The notes beneath the pieces are model-generated. The model made no database searches. It was not told where the DNA came from and was given only the letters and a program-made list of their open reading frames with translations. DNA of 64,000 nt from Simmondsia chinensis (taxonomy: Eukaryota > Streptophyta > Magnoliopsida > Caryophyllales > Simmondsiaceae): positions 1,252,501-1,316,500 of the forward strand of contig JAGTTD010000006.1 in the NCBI GenBank assembly GCA_018398585.1. The letters are read 5' to 3'. The translations under genes were made by a program, and so were the position numbers. Shown here piece by piece: positions 36,224 to 45,310 of this stretch. Position 1 is the first letter of the stretch, and every line of letters starts with the position of its first letter.

Positions 36224-39200
36224 ATTCCTGCAATTTGCCTCCCACATCCATTGTTCACACTTCCAGTGTAAGAAAGGTACACCTCCCACCAGTGAAAGCA
36301 TTCCCCTCATATTTTCCATGCCTTCTCACAATGTATGAAGATATGTTCCTGTGTCTCGGTATCCATCTGCACATTACACACATTTCTCAGCGACATGTAG
36401 CAGTCCCATCCTCCAGTCTCTCCTCTGTATTTAATTTTTCAAGTATAATTATCCATACAAAGAGTTCCACCTTCAGTGGTTCTATTCCCTTTCACACTCC
36501 TGTGGCGATACTCCACTTTCTGACATTACATATGCGACAATGAACCATAGTTGTTCCATGATTGGAACTGAAATTTTTCTTGACAAAGACAACACTTCTA
36601 TCCCTTGTCAGGAATGAGGCTTTACGAGTTGCTTTTATTCACATGGAGGAGAGTACTGGAGCTAATGAGAGTATTTCCAAGGAATATTATTCAAAGCTTG
36701 TCAAAGCTGATATCCATGGAAAAGATCAGGTAAGTCATAATACTTATCGATTGTTCTGTTTTTGCATCCTTTTCTTCTGCTGAAGTAAATATGTAATTAA
36801 GGGCTCACCTACTTAATTTCAGGTGATGTATAATACATCTTGTTAGCTATGTTGTCTGTAATTTGTTCTTTCCCTTGATAAGTAATGACTATTCCTTTAC
36901 CATATTCCATACTCCCAGTCCATAATGATTCATATTTCTTTCTTGGTGGAGCACACATGAGTTGTTTTTGAGTAGTCCTGGTAACATGCGGATGCTTCTA
37001 ATTGATCGAAATAATCTGGATGCATTTTATTTGAAACTTAGGATCATTTTATGTTTGTATGCTTGTTTAAACTTCGCATTTGTCCAGGAAATATATTCCA
37101 TCAAGCTGCCTGGAGATCCTAAACTCGGTGAAGGGAAACCTGAAAATCAGAATCATGCTATCATTTTTACCCGTGGAGATGCAATCCAAACCATCGATAT
37201 GAATCAGGTTACTTTTATATGTTTTCCACTTGTACCTTCAGTTTTTTACTTGATCAAATTTTCATGTCTACTTTATGATCTCTTGTGTCTGTTCTGATGT
37301 TAAAATGTGCTCTCTCTCTGAAAACACTTCAACTGGAGGTTACCTTGTTATTATCGAACTCTCAAGTAACCTTAATTGGTGCCCAAAGTCAAATGTTGGT
37401 CATTTTCTTTCTTTAAAAAAGGGGAAAAAGAACAGAACATGCTTAAGTGAGCCTGAGCCATAGGCTGTTCTGATTATCTGGCTAACCTCTTTCTGGTTAG
37501 TGGCAGTTCTATGATTAGTTCCAGCAATTCCATGTAGTTCATGCATTTGGCATATGCCTGCTCTAACCAAGATCTTTGGGTAACGATGATAAGAGAAGCT
37601 GCAGCCTTCTCTTCAGGATCTGAAACCTTTTTTTTCCCAAAAACTTTATAAGTGCAAATGAGGTCTTAAAGTACCAGAGAGTAAAAGATATTTACCTTGT
37701 GGGTTTGTTAATGCTGTCTCTTGTCTTTTTTCGTCTTTGTGAGGGCTAGCAAACCTTTGAGAACACACTGGTAGCAGTCCCAATTCTACTTTTTTCTTGT
37801 TATGATGCATAAATGAAAAAGAGAGAAGCTTTTGTCACACACTTGTACTTAACAAAGCAAGTTGAGAACTTACATTTCTGTCCATCTCAGGTCTGGCTTT
37901 AGCTAAATTTTCATATGTATTTCCGATCAAAAAGTTTTAGTATGTATTTTATCAAGTCATATAGATGATCTGTCATGTGGGGCATTATCTTTTTGCCTCT
38001 CTAGTTGCCTCCTCTTGAGGGACACATTCTAGCGATTTTATTGATGCAGGGACTCGTTATAGAAATTGCATTTGCATAAGATCTCATACCAAGTTGATTT
38101 TCCATCACATTAAACTTTAATGGGTTTTTTCGTCTTATGTTAACAGGATAATTACCTTGAGGAGGCAATGAAAATGAGAAACCTTCTTGAGGAGTTTCAC
38201 AGAAAGCATGGCATTCATCCACCTACTATTCTTGGTGTGAGGGAGCATGTTTTCACTGGAAGGTTTGAGATGCTCGTCCTCTGGGTATTAACATCATTTT
38301 GCTTCTCTTCTGACTCATTCCATTAAGATTCGCTACATATATCTGTGCAGTGTGTCATCTCTGGCATCGTTCATGTCCAACCAAGAGACAAGCTTTGTGA
38401 CATTGGGACAGCGGGTTTTGGCAAAACCTCTTAAGTAAACTATTCTCTTCTGACTCTTTTCATTTTCTGCATTTATTTTGACTGATGCTTTTTGCTTACA
38501 TTATGCTTAACTAGCTTTGATGGCATAAGAAGATGGTGATTGCTATCTGCTTCATTGGGGTGCAATATTATTTGCTCCTTGAAAGGCCTCAGTAGGTACA
38601 TAATGCTAATTGTATTCTTTTTCTTGACCTTTACAGAGTTCGTATGCACTATGGACACCCTGATGTTTTTGATCGAATATTCCATATATCCCGTGGTGGC
38701 ATCAGTAAGGCATCACGGGTTATTAACATCAGTGAAGATATTTATGCAGGTATGGCTGATTTTTTGCTTGGTTCTCTCGTCCAATTTTTCTCTATCTTCT
38801 GCTCTACTTCATCTTAAAACGCACTGATGATTAGAGTACTTGGACAAGTGATGGCTAGAGTGGAAACCCAAGGCTATGATCCATGTGTATTCTATGGCTA
38901 TGCATGAAATAGATCCTCTTCCTCATGTGATCAGCTTTGTTCTAACAATAGAATTGTACTTGCCTCTCAGCTATATTACATCTCTGGTGTTCTCAATTTC
39001 TTTAGTGTTAATGTTCAACGTATCTCGAATCCTTTCACTGGGCCACCAAAACTCTTCATTCTTTTCAGATAAGACAGGTCATTCGTACTGCTAATCTGGG
39101 AATTCTTTTTTTGTCAAATTTGCAGGTTTTAACTCCACGCTGCGGCAGGGTAATATTACACATCATGAGTACATACAGGTTTGGCTGACTTTTTATCTTA

Positions 39201-42200
39201 CATCAAGTGAATGTCATGTGCTTTCATAGTTATGCAGAGTCAGCTCTGGAGCCTAAACTCTAACCCATTTATCTCCATACAGGTTGGCAAGGGAAGAGAT
39301 GTTGCGTTGAATCAGATTGCACTTTTTGAAGGAAAAGTTGCCGGTGGAAATGGTGAGCAGGTGCTAAGCAGAGATGTATATAGGCTTGGACAGCTTTTTG
39401 ACTTCTTTAGAATGATGTCTTTCTACTTCACAACCGTAGGTTACTATGTGTGCACAATGGTAAGTTGACTGTTGTGCCTTCTCATAATTTTTTGGTCCTT
39501 ATGTTGCCAGCGTATTGCTGTTTGGTATATCTGAAACTTTGTTTGTCCCTCTGCTGCAGATGACTGTCCTTACTATATATATTTTCTTATATGGGCGAGT
39601 ATACCTGGTAAGACCAAAAACTGTTGTCTTACTTTATCTAGGTGTTTAGCCTCTTTGTGATTGAATCCCAACTATATGGCCAATTAGTTCATCCCTTCCT
39701 TCTAAACTTGTAGTTCCCTTTTGCTTTTACTAGCCATGGTTGCTGCTATGAAAGTCCTTAAAGGCTGTTACTTTAAGCTGTGCCTGCAACAAATCAGATC
39801 TGGAAAAAGTTTTTCTTGGAGCTCAAAGTAGGCATTGGCTTTGCTACCATGTGATATACACATCCACCCTATGTTTGTGGCACTAAAAGAAATGCTTTAA
39901 AGCTAATGAGAAGAATTCATTGTGCAAATTGTCCGAATACAGGACTATGCTTGACACTAATGAATTTTTTCTTAATGCGATTCCATGCTTGAAATTGATA
40001 TATTACGGCTCCTACCTGTGATATCTTTCTTTTATGAAGTAAAACTGGTACACATCATAGGTTAATGAATCCATGCTTATTTCCCCCTTCCATTTCTTGA
40101 AGAAATGGGGGTAAATTTGATTAGAAGCCGTTGTTACTTGAGCAAGACCTCATATTTTGTAAATTAAGACAAAACAAGGCAGAGGAGAACTCATATTGTG
40201 GGAGTAAAGGTACATGTACTATATTGTGCCTGCAGTATGTCACATGCATAATCTTGGTGTTTCCCTGATTTAGTTTGGCTGTCCAGTAGCTTACAAGCAC
40301 TTGGAGTTTGGACATAATTTTCCTTTATGTGCATGCAACAATCATATATTATGCTTCGTCAAGCTAGTGTCTTTTCGGTACTTAATTTCTTTTTTCAAGT
40401 TATATGTGTTCCTAACTCAAATATGATGTCGTGAAACATGATATTGGACAGGCCCTTTCTGGACTAGATAAAGGAATTGCGAAAGAGTCTAGAATGCTTG
40501 GAACTGCAGCTTTGGATGCAGTTTTAAATACTCAGTTCCTGGTCCAGATAGGAGTTTTCACCGCGGTACCTATGATAATGGGTTTTATACTAGAGATGGG
40601 ACTGCTAAAGGTTAGATTTATTGCTGCCTTTGTGGATTTCCTTAGTTTTGACAGATCAACAGCTTCAGGTCATTGGGTCATCCATTCTGTTATATTGTTA
40701 TATCAGCATTGTTGCTATTTTTCTCTTGTTGACCCAAATGATCTACCTGTATCCTGAAATGCTTCATTGGCATCTTTACATGTGCAGGCTATCTTCAGTT
40801 TTGTAATCATGCAGCTGCAGTTATGTTCTGTTTTCTTCACTTTCTCGCTAGGAACTAGAACTCATTACTTTGGGCGAACTATTCTTCATGGAGGTGCCAA
40901 AGTACGCTGTCTTTTCTCCTCTTTAATGAACTCAATTAAGGAGCTTTTGGTGCATTTTTCCTCCTTGCTTTTTTTGCTTTATAATTTACTGTTACATGTA
41001 AATTTTGGGGAACAGTACCGAGCTACTGGTCGAGGTTTTGTTGTCTATCACATCAAGTTTGCAGACAACTACAGGCTTTACTCAAGAAGTCATTTCGTTA
41101 AGGCGTGAGTACTGGTTACTTATGATGGATGATGTTCACTTGAGATAAGAATGTGTAGAAATTTTGTAAAGCCCGCAACTGGAAACGCTCCCTCATTTCT
41201 CTTTCTTTCTTCTTTCTTGGCCTTTTCTGCAGGCTTGAAGTGGCACTGCTGCTCACTGTTTATATTGCGTATGGCTACACCAGGGGTGGAGCTGTCTCTT
41301 TCGTGTTGTTAACTCTAAGCAGTTGGTTCCTTGTTCTCTCCTGGCTCTTTGCTCCTTACCTCTTTAATCCCTCTGGTTTTGAATGGCAAAAGTAAGTATT
41401 TTGGTAACAAAAATACCCTTTTATGATATTGAATTGAAATTCTATTTTGCCATTTACCATTAGATTATGAATGTCGTGCATTTATGGTCTTTTTGTTACT
41501 GCTTTTCTTGATAAAGATTAAGCATCCTTGTCCCTAATCAAGAAGGTTTATAGGCATTCATGTGCCTAGGAGGACGGTTGAACAACACCGTTACTAAGTT
41601 TAAGCAACCCCATGCTTAAAAAATATAATTGACTGACTTTATTCAAAATAGTATAATCATCTCTTTTAAGCTTTTGGTTATGTCACTATTTAGAGAAGAA
41701 ACTAGAGTCCTAATTGAAAAGAACTCCCAAACTGATAACAAATTAATCTAAAAGACTAAAACTAGTATGATAGAAGTCAAATAAGTAGAATTCTAGTACA
41801 ACTAGTAATTCTAAAATATGAAAGTTACAAGTAGTCAAATTATTAGTCAATAAACTAAATCTAAATCTTGATTCTTTATGATCTCCATTTATGTAGTTGG
41901 CTGTGCTTTCTTTTGGCTTTGTTGTATTTATGCCTGACGGGATGCATAGATCCGTGCATCTCAGTAAGTCTGAAAAAATTTTCTATGGGAACAACAGGAC
42001 TGTAGAAGATTTTGATGACTGGATCAGTTGGCTTCTGTACAGAGGTGGTGTTGGTGTGAAAGGAGAAAAAAGTTGGGAATCCTGGTGGGATGAAGAACAG
42101 GTCTGCTTTTAGCTTCTGATTGCATTTTTATCAATACTACAATGTTTCTTCAATATGTTCTTGTTATCAGCAGATTCTTAGCATCTTCTGTGTATAAACT

Positions 42201-45200
42201 ATTTGTGAATTAAATTCATCGAAGAAATTATTTGGCCTGCTTGAAAGGGTACTGCTATGTTTGTCTAAGGTTGAAGTACAGTTGGAACTGGCAGACACTT
42301 TCTAAATCATCAATATGACGTAGATGGGAACATTGTAACTTTGGCTTGTTCTGGGGAAACTGAGCAAATTTGCCCATTGCACTTTGAATTATCAGGGACT
42401 ATCCTAGTATTACTAACATTTGTTTTCAGGGTAAAACCATATTCTGGTTTAAAAGAATTTAGAACCAACCTGTACATTTTTTCAGGTTTATTTTTGCTGA
42501 ATCTGAACTTTTTACTTCGTGAAAAAGACTCTTCCATGTTTAATGATTCAGAAGTGAAGGAAGCAAGAAAATCTATAATATCACATAAAGATTCCTTACT
42601 ATTTGTTTGGTATGGTTTTCTATTTCCAATTTTTGGTTTTTCAGAATCTAAAACTAGGTTTCGGAAATGGTTCTTTCGAGTTTTTAGTTTTCTGTTTTCA
42701 ATTTTTTTTAATATTTTAGAGAAAACTGAAAACAAACCAAATACAAAAGAAGTGCTTTCGAAAGATACTTTTAGCTTAACAAAAACCAAAAACTAAACAA
42801 AAACCGATACCAAACAAGCCCTTAGATATTGGCCTCGTTTAGGCCCTTTTCAGCATCAAAGGCCTCTGCCCTTCCATCCCTTGGAACTCAAATTTGTGAG
42901 CACAGCAACACTTCATGGCTTCCCTTAGAACATTAGAGATATGAGTATGGGATCACTTTCCCTTGTATTGAAAACCAACACGCTAAACACGCAGAAAGTA
43001 ATTGAAGATGCGATGTAGAATACTTCCAAATTTTGTCATACCATAACTCCATTGAGAGGTTCAATCTAGTGCGTATTGTTCTTGTTTTCATGCTGAAATC
43101 AAACGTTTGACATTCAAAATCTACAACTTCCCGAGGGAAAACCTTGGAAACCTTTTTCTTAGGCTTATTTGTTTTTGTCATTCATTGAATTCTCAAGCGC
43201 TATTCAAGCACCTCTCAGTGTACTTGACTCTTATAACCCCTTTATCTCTGAATCAAGTACAATTAATTCTCGTGACAATTGTGGTTTCTTTTGTTGGTTA
43301 CTTATTTGTTCATATCTTGCAGGCACACATTCATACTTGGAGAGGTCGTATTCTAGAAACCATTTTGAGCGCGAGATTTTTCATTTTTCAGTATGGCATA
43401 ATCTACAAGCTCCATGTCACAAAGGATAACACATCTCTTGCGGTTAGTGTTTTGATTCTTATACAAGGTCCTATGTACAATAACCATGTGCCCTTCTGAG
43501 GCCCAATTGCAATGCATTTAATCCAAACGTGATCTTGCGCTGAAAAGATGTATATATGTAGATCTGATGAAGATAATTTCTTTAGGAGAGCTTAGCACTT
43601 AATTTCGTGGTTTAACCTGTAAAGTATGTAGTACTTAAATAAACAGTACTGAGACATCTATGTGACTATGTCTTTGATTTTGATTTTGTGATAAAGATAT
43701 CCACCGTTAACAGGAGATTATAGGCGGATTTCTATGTGTAAACATATATATCAGAGCATGCATTATTATACTGTTATCCAGTTGGTTTTTCTAAACCGTT
43801 TTTATTTTCTACCGCTGAAAATTTTTGTTTACCAAATATTTCATCTTGTTAGTCCTGCACATGCTTTCATCCCCATTTGGTTGATCCTTACTCATATTCT
43901 TAGGGCTTTTTTGGTATCGCTGTCAGTTAGCAGTTTTTGGTTTTTGGAAAATTAAAATCCAGGTTTTGGAAGTGATTTTCTCTAGTTTTTGGTTTCATGT
44001 TTTCAGTTTTCAGTTTTCATTCAGACAAGGACAAAACTAAAACAAGAAACCCAAAACAAGAGAAGTTTGTTTCCAAAATGTGGTTTGCAGTTTCTAGAAT
44101 ATCAAAAAGTACGAACAAATAATGATACCAAACAAACCCTTGGTCGCCTATTTATTGCTCTCTTGATTATGGTATCTTCTCGATCCTCACAATTATCCTT
44201 TCCTTCAGTTATACGGCTTCTCCTGGATTGTTCTGGTTGTCATCGTCCTGATATTCAAGGTTTGCTCTCAGATCACTGAAAAGCTTTGGGGTTTAGATTT
44301 ATCATGTGACCGTGATTTTGTATTTAATTCCTACATGTCCTGCAGATATTCAGTTTTCGTCCAAAAAAATATGCTGGCTTCCAACTATGGATGCGGTTTA
44401 TCCAGGGAGTCACAGCTTTGGGACTCGTCGCAGCTATTATAGCTTTTGTTATCTTCACTGATCTGACTGTGCCAGACATTTTCGCCAGTGTCCTTGCTTT
44501 CATAGCCACTGGATGGGGAATTCTTAGTGTAAGTTTCTATAATGCTCGATGCTTCATTGTCCTTAAAGCTTGAGCAGAGCCCCTGTTTAGTGAAGCTCAA
44601 GCTTGTAGGGTTGCCAGCACAAACGAGCCTAAATGAACCTATCTTATTACAATTTTTTAACATGGATATGCCTAATCAGCCCAGTTCAAGCCTAAGTGAG
44701 CTAAGCTCAAGCCTAACGAGCACAATTGAGAATAGTTTGAGCTTAAATGAGTCTACATAAGGCGATTGCAGCTTGTAGCTCACCGTGCTAAGTTCTAGCT
44801 TAACCGATCCGAGCCTAACCAAACTTGAGCATATAACAAGTCGAGCTTCATTGGCTCGGGCTCGACTTGATAAGCTAAACGAATTGGCTCAACTTAACTC
44901 GAGCTCGAAATAAACAGAGCTTTGTGAGCTTTATGTTGGGCTCACCTTGTCTTGTTTACACCTCCTATTGTAAACTCGGGATTTTTCTGTGATAGGTGGC
45001 AATCGCATGGAAGAAGGTGGTGAGAAGCCTTGGATTATGGGACTCGATAAGAGAGTTTGCAAGAATGTACGATGCTGGGATGGGCATGATCATCTTTGCA
45101 CCTATCGCGATCTTATCTTGGTTCCCATTCGTCTCCACCTTCCAATCTCGGCTCCTATTCAACCAAGCCTTCAGTCGTGGTCTTGAAATCTCAAAGATCC

Positions 45201-45232
45201 TTGCTGGAAACAAAGCCAATGTTCAGCTTTGA
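6869..45232 (+). CDS. CALS10: callose synthase 10 / glucan synthase-like 8 (51 exons, 1900 aa)
   Basis: The product makes (1,3)-beta-glucan (callose) from UDP-glucose at the plasma membrane and cell plate. The Arabidopsis relative GSL8/CALS10 is needed for cytokinesis, plasmodesmal callose and stomatal patterning. Collinearity with GSL8 runs from the start ([20 protein letters not shown]) to the end ([16 protein letters not shown]). I placed 51 exons by frame and splice sites; they total 5703 nt with no stop, and the family member is about 1900 aa. The order is an N-terminal Vta1-like region, an FKS1 domain with [20 protein letters not shown], a first membrane cluster (about residues 480-760), a large cytosolic catalytic region and a second membrane cluster (about 1460-1890). 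Nearly all introns are GT-AG; intron 18 is GC-AG. The start at 6869 is set by homology. The related CALS9/GSL10 begins differently, so CALS10 is favoured. Exon coordinates are in the next four entries. Confidence 0.95.
7176..7618. mobile_element. hAT-like GAGCTCG-rich element in CALS10 intron 1
   Basis: The left end TAGGGGTGTAAATGAG and the right end CTCAAATACACGCCTA are inverted copies of each other. The 443-bp interior is packed with GAGCTCG, CGAGCC and GCTTGAG words and has no coding capacity. The 8 bases on each side are GGTGAATT (7168-7175) and GGTCAGTT (7619-7626), 6 of 8 matching, which fits an old hAT 8-bp duplication. The same family recurs at 44560, 47007, 55626, 57775 and 62321, where the last copy has a clearer duplication. 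Confidence 0.7.
7627..8812. other. CALS10 intron 1 DNA without recognised features
   Basis: This is intron sequence between the hAT-like element and the copia LTR. Open frames of 62-76 codons occur at 8231-8829, but they have no family resemblance and no splice logic that joins them to CALS10. Confidence 0.5.
8818..9101 (-). repeat. 3' LTR of the copia element
   Basis: This 284-bp terminal repeat, bounded by TGTGG and CCCACA, is about 93% identical to 13695-13979. The polypurine tract lies immediately to its right at about 9102-9113 on the minus strand. Confidence 0.93.
9109..12484 (-). pseudogene. copia pol remnant: protease, integrase, RT, RNase H
   Basis: Reading the minus strand from right to left, the protease motif DSGATDH is at about 12406. 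The GAG-pre-integrase zinc block ([10 protein letters not shown], then [10 protein letters not shown]) lies near 11990-11850. The integrase core follows with SDNARDYF, then [10 protein letters not shown], near 11620-11490. Reverse transcriptase is split into 10715-10341 ([20 protein letters not shown]) and 10224-9907 ([13 protein letters not shown], with YVDD at 10068-10057). RNase H (9900-9109) has YTDADYAG and SSTEAEF. A single in-frame TAG at about 9906 separates RT from RNase H, and frameshifts break integrase, RT and the protease end. Without repair it cannot produce a working polyprotein. Confidence 0.93.
12640..13517 (-). pseudogene. copia gag remnant with CCHC zinc knuckle
   Basis: The minus strand starts at 13517 with [10 protein letters not shown] and continues with [19 protein letters not shown], typical of the plant copia gag N-terminus (UBN2/retrotran_gag type). 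A frameshift near 13282 moves to a second frame with [20 protein letters not shown] and [17 protein letters not shown], ending at 13003. The nucleocapsid knuckle at 12692-12733 reads [14 protein letters not shown], the C-x2-C-x4-H-x4-C spacing. The broken frame means no intact gag is made. Confidence 0.9.
13695..13979 (-). repeat. 5' LTR of the copia element
   Basis: This 285-bp terminal repeat runs from TGTGG to CCCACA. The primer-binding site complement sits immediately to its left at 13683-13694, which identifies it as the 5' LTR of the minus-strand element. Confidence 0.93.
13985..14417. other. end of CALS10 intron 1
   Basis: This intron DNA lies between the copia target-site copy and exon 2. 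It ends with the acceptor GTTACAG at 14411-14417. Nothing else is recognised. Confidence 0.5.
14853..15073 (+). mobile_element. 5S rRNA-derived SINE, copy A, in CALS10 intron 3 (perfect 19-bp TSD)
   Basis: The element (14872-15054, 183 bp) starts inside 5S rRNA with AACCGTGCTTGGGCGAGAG and continues with a GTAGTATCAGGATGGG block and TGACCTCCTGGGAAGTCCTC. This is the part of plant 5S rRNA holding box A, the intermediate element and box C. A spacer follows with GGTTGGAGGCACTGGGAAAC, then GAAGGGGGAAGGCTGCGTAC, AGACCCTGCATAAGCGGGAG and CCCTTGAGGCACTCGGTATG. The same 19 bases, TAGTCTAGGGATAGCAGTT, occur on both sides at 14853-14871 and 15055-15073. The perfect duplication points to fairly recent insertion. 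The 5' end is truncated within 5S or fused at an AGTT microhomology. Confidence 0.88.
15642..15689. repeat. 30-base C run followed by 18 A in CALS10 intron 3
   Basis: Bases 15642-15671 are all C and 15672-15689 are all A, following an ACC-repeat lead-in. This is a simple homopolymer pair in an intron. The run length may be imprecise because such runs are error-prone in sequencing. Confidence 0.9.
19527..19640. repeat. two-copy tandem repeat (about 57 bp) in CALS10 intron 7
   Basis: GGATTCACAGAG followed by TAATTTCT and CTTTGACTTTGTTATCTAAT occurs twice in a row, the second copy starting about 57 bases after the first. It is a local duplication of intron sequence with no coding content. Confidence 0.7.
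25841..25935 (+). repeat. 5'-truncated SINE tail with TTG repeats in CALS10 intron 17
   Basis: After a T-rich stretch comes CCCCCCGACCCCGCTTATGC, GGGAGCCCTTGAGGCACTGA and a GTTTGTTGTTGTTGTTG tail. This is the 3' module of the 5S-headed SINEs in this window. No 5S part is left and no clear duplication was seen. Confidence 0.65.
26605..26778 (+). other. CALS10: CALS10 intron 18, a GC-AG intron
   Basis: The exon ends CTCCAG and the intron begins GCAAGC, with the acceptor TCCTGCAG before 26779. The frame and the family sequence (FAYFLQ joined to IKPLVKPT) require this junction, and no GT donor nearby preserves it. GC donors are a known minor class in plants and usually have the strong CAG|GCAAG context seen here. 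Confidence 0.88.
30167..30210. repeat. 44-base G run in CALS10 intron 23
   Basis: An uninterrupted run of 44 G follows T15 and a GAAGAAGAGAG lead-in. On the transcribed RNA it would be G-rich and able to form quadruplexes. The length may be affected by sequencing or assembly error. Confidence 0.9.
30374..30947. repeat. 287-bp tandem duplication in CALS10 intron 23
   Basis: CTGGTCATGATTGAATATC starts two adjacent copies at 30374 and 30661, which run in parallel to about 30660 and 30947. Only about half a dozen substitutions separate them, roughly 98% identity. The duplication is therefore young compared with the copia insertion. No protein or RNA gene is seen within the unit. The second copy ends at the U6-like insertion. 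Confidence 0.9.
30943..31053 (+). pseudogene. U6 snRNA retropseudogene in CALS10 intron 23
   Basis: 30951-31045 follows U6 snRNA along its length: a GTCC start, TTTTGGGAAGCAACCATAAA, AATTAGACTAATACAAAGAA, GATTAGCATGACC and AAGGATGACACCACAAA. The catalytic AGC triad region (TTAGCATG) and the AAGGATGACA block are kept. The invariant ACAGAGA box reads ACAAAGA and the 3' end is cut. No plant U6 upstream element or properly spaced TATA precedes it. TGCATCTT flanks both sides (30943-30950 and 31046-31053), as expected for an RNA copied into DNA by LINE machinery. It is therefore probably not a working snRNA gene. Confidence 0.82.
31761..32743. mobile_element. non-autonomous hAT element (967 bp) in CALS10 intron 24
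   Basis: The ends CAGTGGCGGATCT (31769) and AGATCCGCCATTG (ending 32735) are inverted copies with one mismatch. ATTCAAAC lies on both sides at 31761-31768 and 32736-32743, a perfect 8-bp duplication as made by hAT transposases. The interior is AT-rich with no transposase. Near the left end, at about 31850-31920, is a tRNA-like stretch described in the next entry. The element is placed just after the exon 24 donor and about 60 bp before exon 25, and splicing still appears possible around it. Confidence 0.9.
31848..31922 (+). repeat. tRNA-like sequence inside the hAT element
   Basis: GGCCTAGTGGTCAGCGTGCC looks like the D-arm side (A box) of a tRNA, and GGGTTCAAGACTCC about 35 bases later looks like a B box. 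The pair is spaced as in a tRNA or SINE head. There is no acceptor stem, so it is not a functional tRNA. It may be a SINE nested in the hAT element or a captured tRNA piece. Confidence 0.45.
32804..35245 (+). other. CALS10: CALS10 exons 25-34: first part of the catalytic loop
   Basis: Exons: 32804-32885, 32969-33129, 33552-33672, 33767-33864, 33957-34047, 34134-34294, 34392-34501, 34635-34769, 34914-34982, 35074-35245 (residues 820-1219). The segment includes the [17 protein letters not shown] block, [15 protein letters not shown] (split over exons 30 and 31) and [20 protein letters not shown] (exons 32 and 33). These are core motifs of plant glucan synthases. The exon 33/34 junction is delicate. 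Straight reading after RRGLI runs into a stop, but a 91-bp intron from GTATCT at 34983 to CGATCAG at 35073 restores the frame as [20 protein letters not shown], matching the family. Confidence 0.9.
35800..36500 (-). mobile_element. LINE 3' end (zinc-binding RT tail) in CALS10 intron 34
   Basis: The minus strand from about 36470 leftwards encodes [20 protein letters not shown], a [17 protein letters not shown] zinc-binding stretch and WKI, a stop, GECFHWWEV. It continues with [18 protein letters not shown] near 36150. This is the zf-RVT tail of plant LINE reverse transcriptases. Stops and frameshifts make it dead. A T-run at about 35789-35797 on the plus strand could be its poly(A) tail, and a 23-base T run near 36199-36221 interrupts it. 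Confidence 0.65.
42603..42820. repeat. TGTTTGGTAT-type MITE in CALS10 intron 47
   Basis: The ends TTTGTTTGGTAT and ATACCAAACAAGCC are inverted copies. The interior is rich in GGTTTTTCAG, AAAACTGAAAAC and matching inverted words, so the whole 218 bp can fold back on itself. It overlaps open frames on both strands that are by-products of the palindrome. Related copies are at 43902, 45590, 45936 and 54949. Confidence 0.7.
43902..44140. repeat. TGTTTGGTAT-type MITE in CALS10 intron 48
   Basis: The ends AGGGCTTTTTTGGTATC and GATACCAAACAAACCCT are inverted copies, with internal TTTTCAGTTTTCAGTTTTCA and ACAAAACTAAAACAAGAAAC as in the other members. It lies about 80 bp upstream of exon 49. Confidence 0.7.
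44560..44967. repeat. GAGCTCG-rich hAT-like repeat in CALS10 intron 50
   Basis: The stretch is filled with AAGCTCAAGC, TTGAGCTTAA, GGCTCGGGCTCG and similar words, and ends in TTGTTTACACCTCCTA, the inverted form of the family's TAGGGGTGTAAA end. It is more diverged than the copies at 7176 and 62321, and its left end is not clear. The last 30 bases before exon 51 lie outside it. Confidence 0.55.
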
Positions 45233-45304
45233 ACCACACCCAGACGATCTGCTGGGAACTCCTTGTGGTATATTTTCTAGCCAAGTAGCCATGAAGTAGG
45301 TACG

Positions 45305-45310
45305 AATAAA
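45305..45310 (+). terminator. candidate poly(A) signal of CALS10
   Basis: AATAAA occurs 73 bases after the CALS10 stop codon in an A-rich context. It is the nearest canonical signal. Plant signals are loose, so it is only a candidate. Confidence 0.45.

Larger units (their letters stand above)
36612..45232 (+). other. CALS10: CALS10 exons 35-51: catalytic core and second transmembrane cluster
   Basis: Exons: 36612-36729, 37088-37207, 38147-38262, 38351-38434, 38637-38749, 39126-39178, 39283-39459, 39560-39607, 40452-40610, 40788-40901, 41016-41104, 41233-41391, 41998-42100, 43323-43442, 44219-44269, 44346-44528, 44996-45232 (residues 1220-1900). Conserved blocks include [77 protein letters not shown] and [20 protein letters not shown]. 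Membrane segments follow from exon 41 to the end. The stop is TGA at 45230-45232. Confidence 0.94.

Noticed and set aside
38351..38434. Trp-to-Ser change in the SSLA(W/S)FMSNQ motif as a loss of function
   Set aside because: Ser at this place seems compatible with other members of the family as I recall them, and the rest of the motif is intact.
42310..42796. Overlapping open frames of about 150 codons on both strands
   Set aside because: They lie across a palindromic MITE and intron DNA; the composition is that of the repeat, not of a protein.
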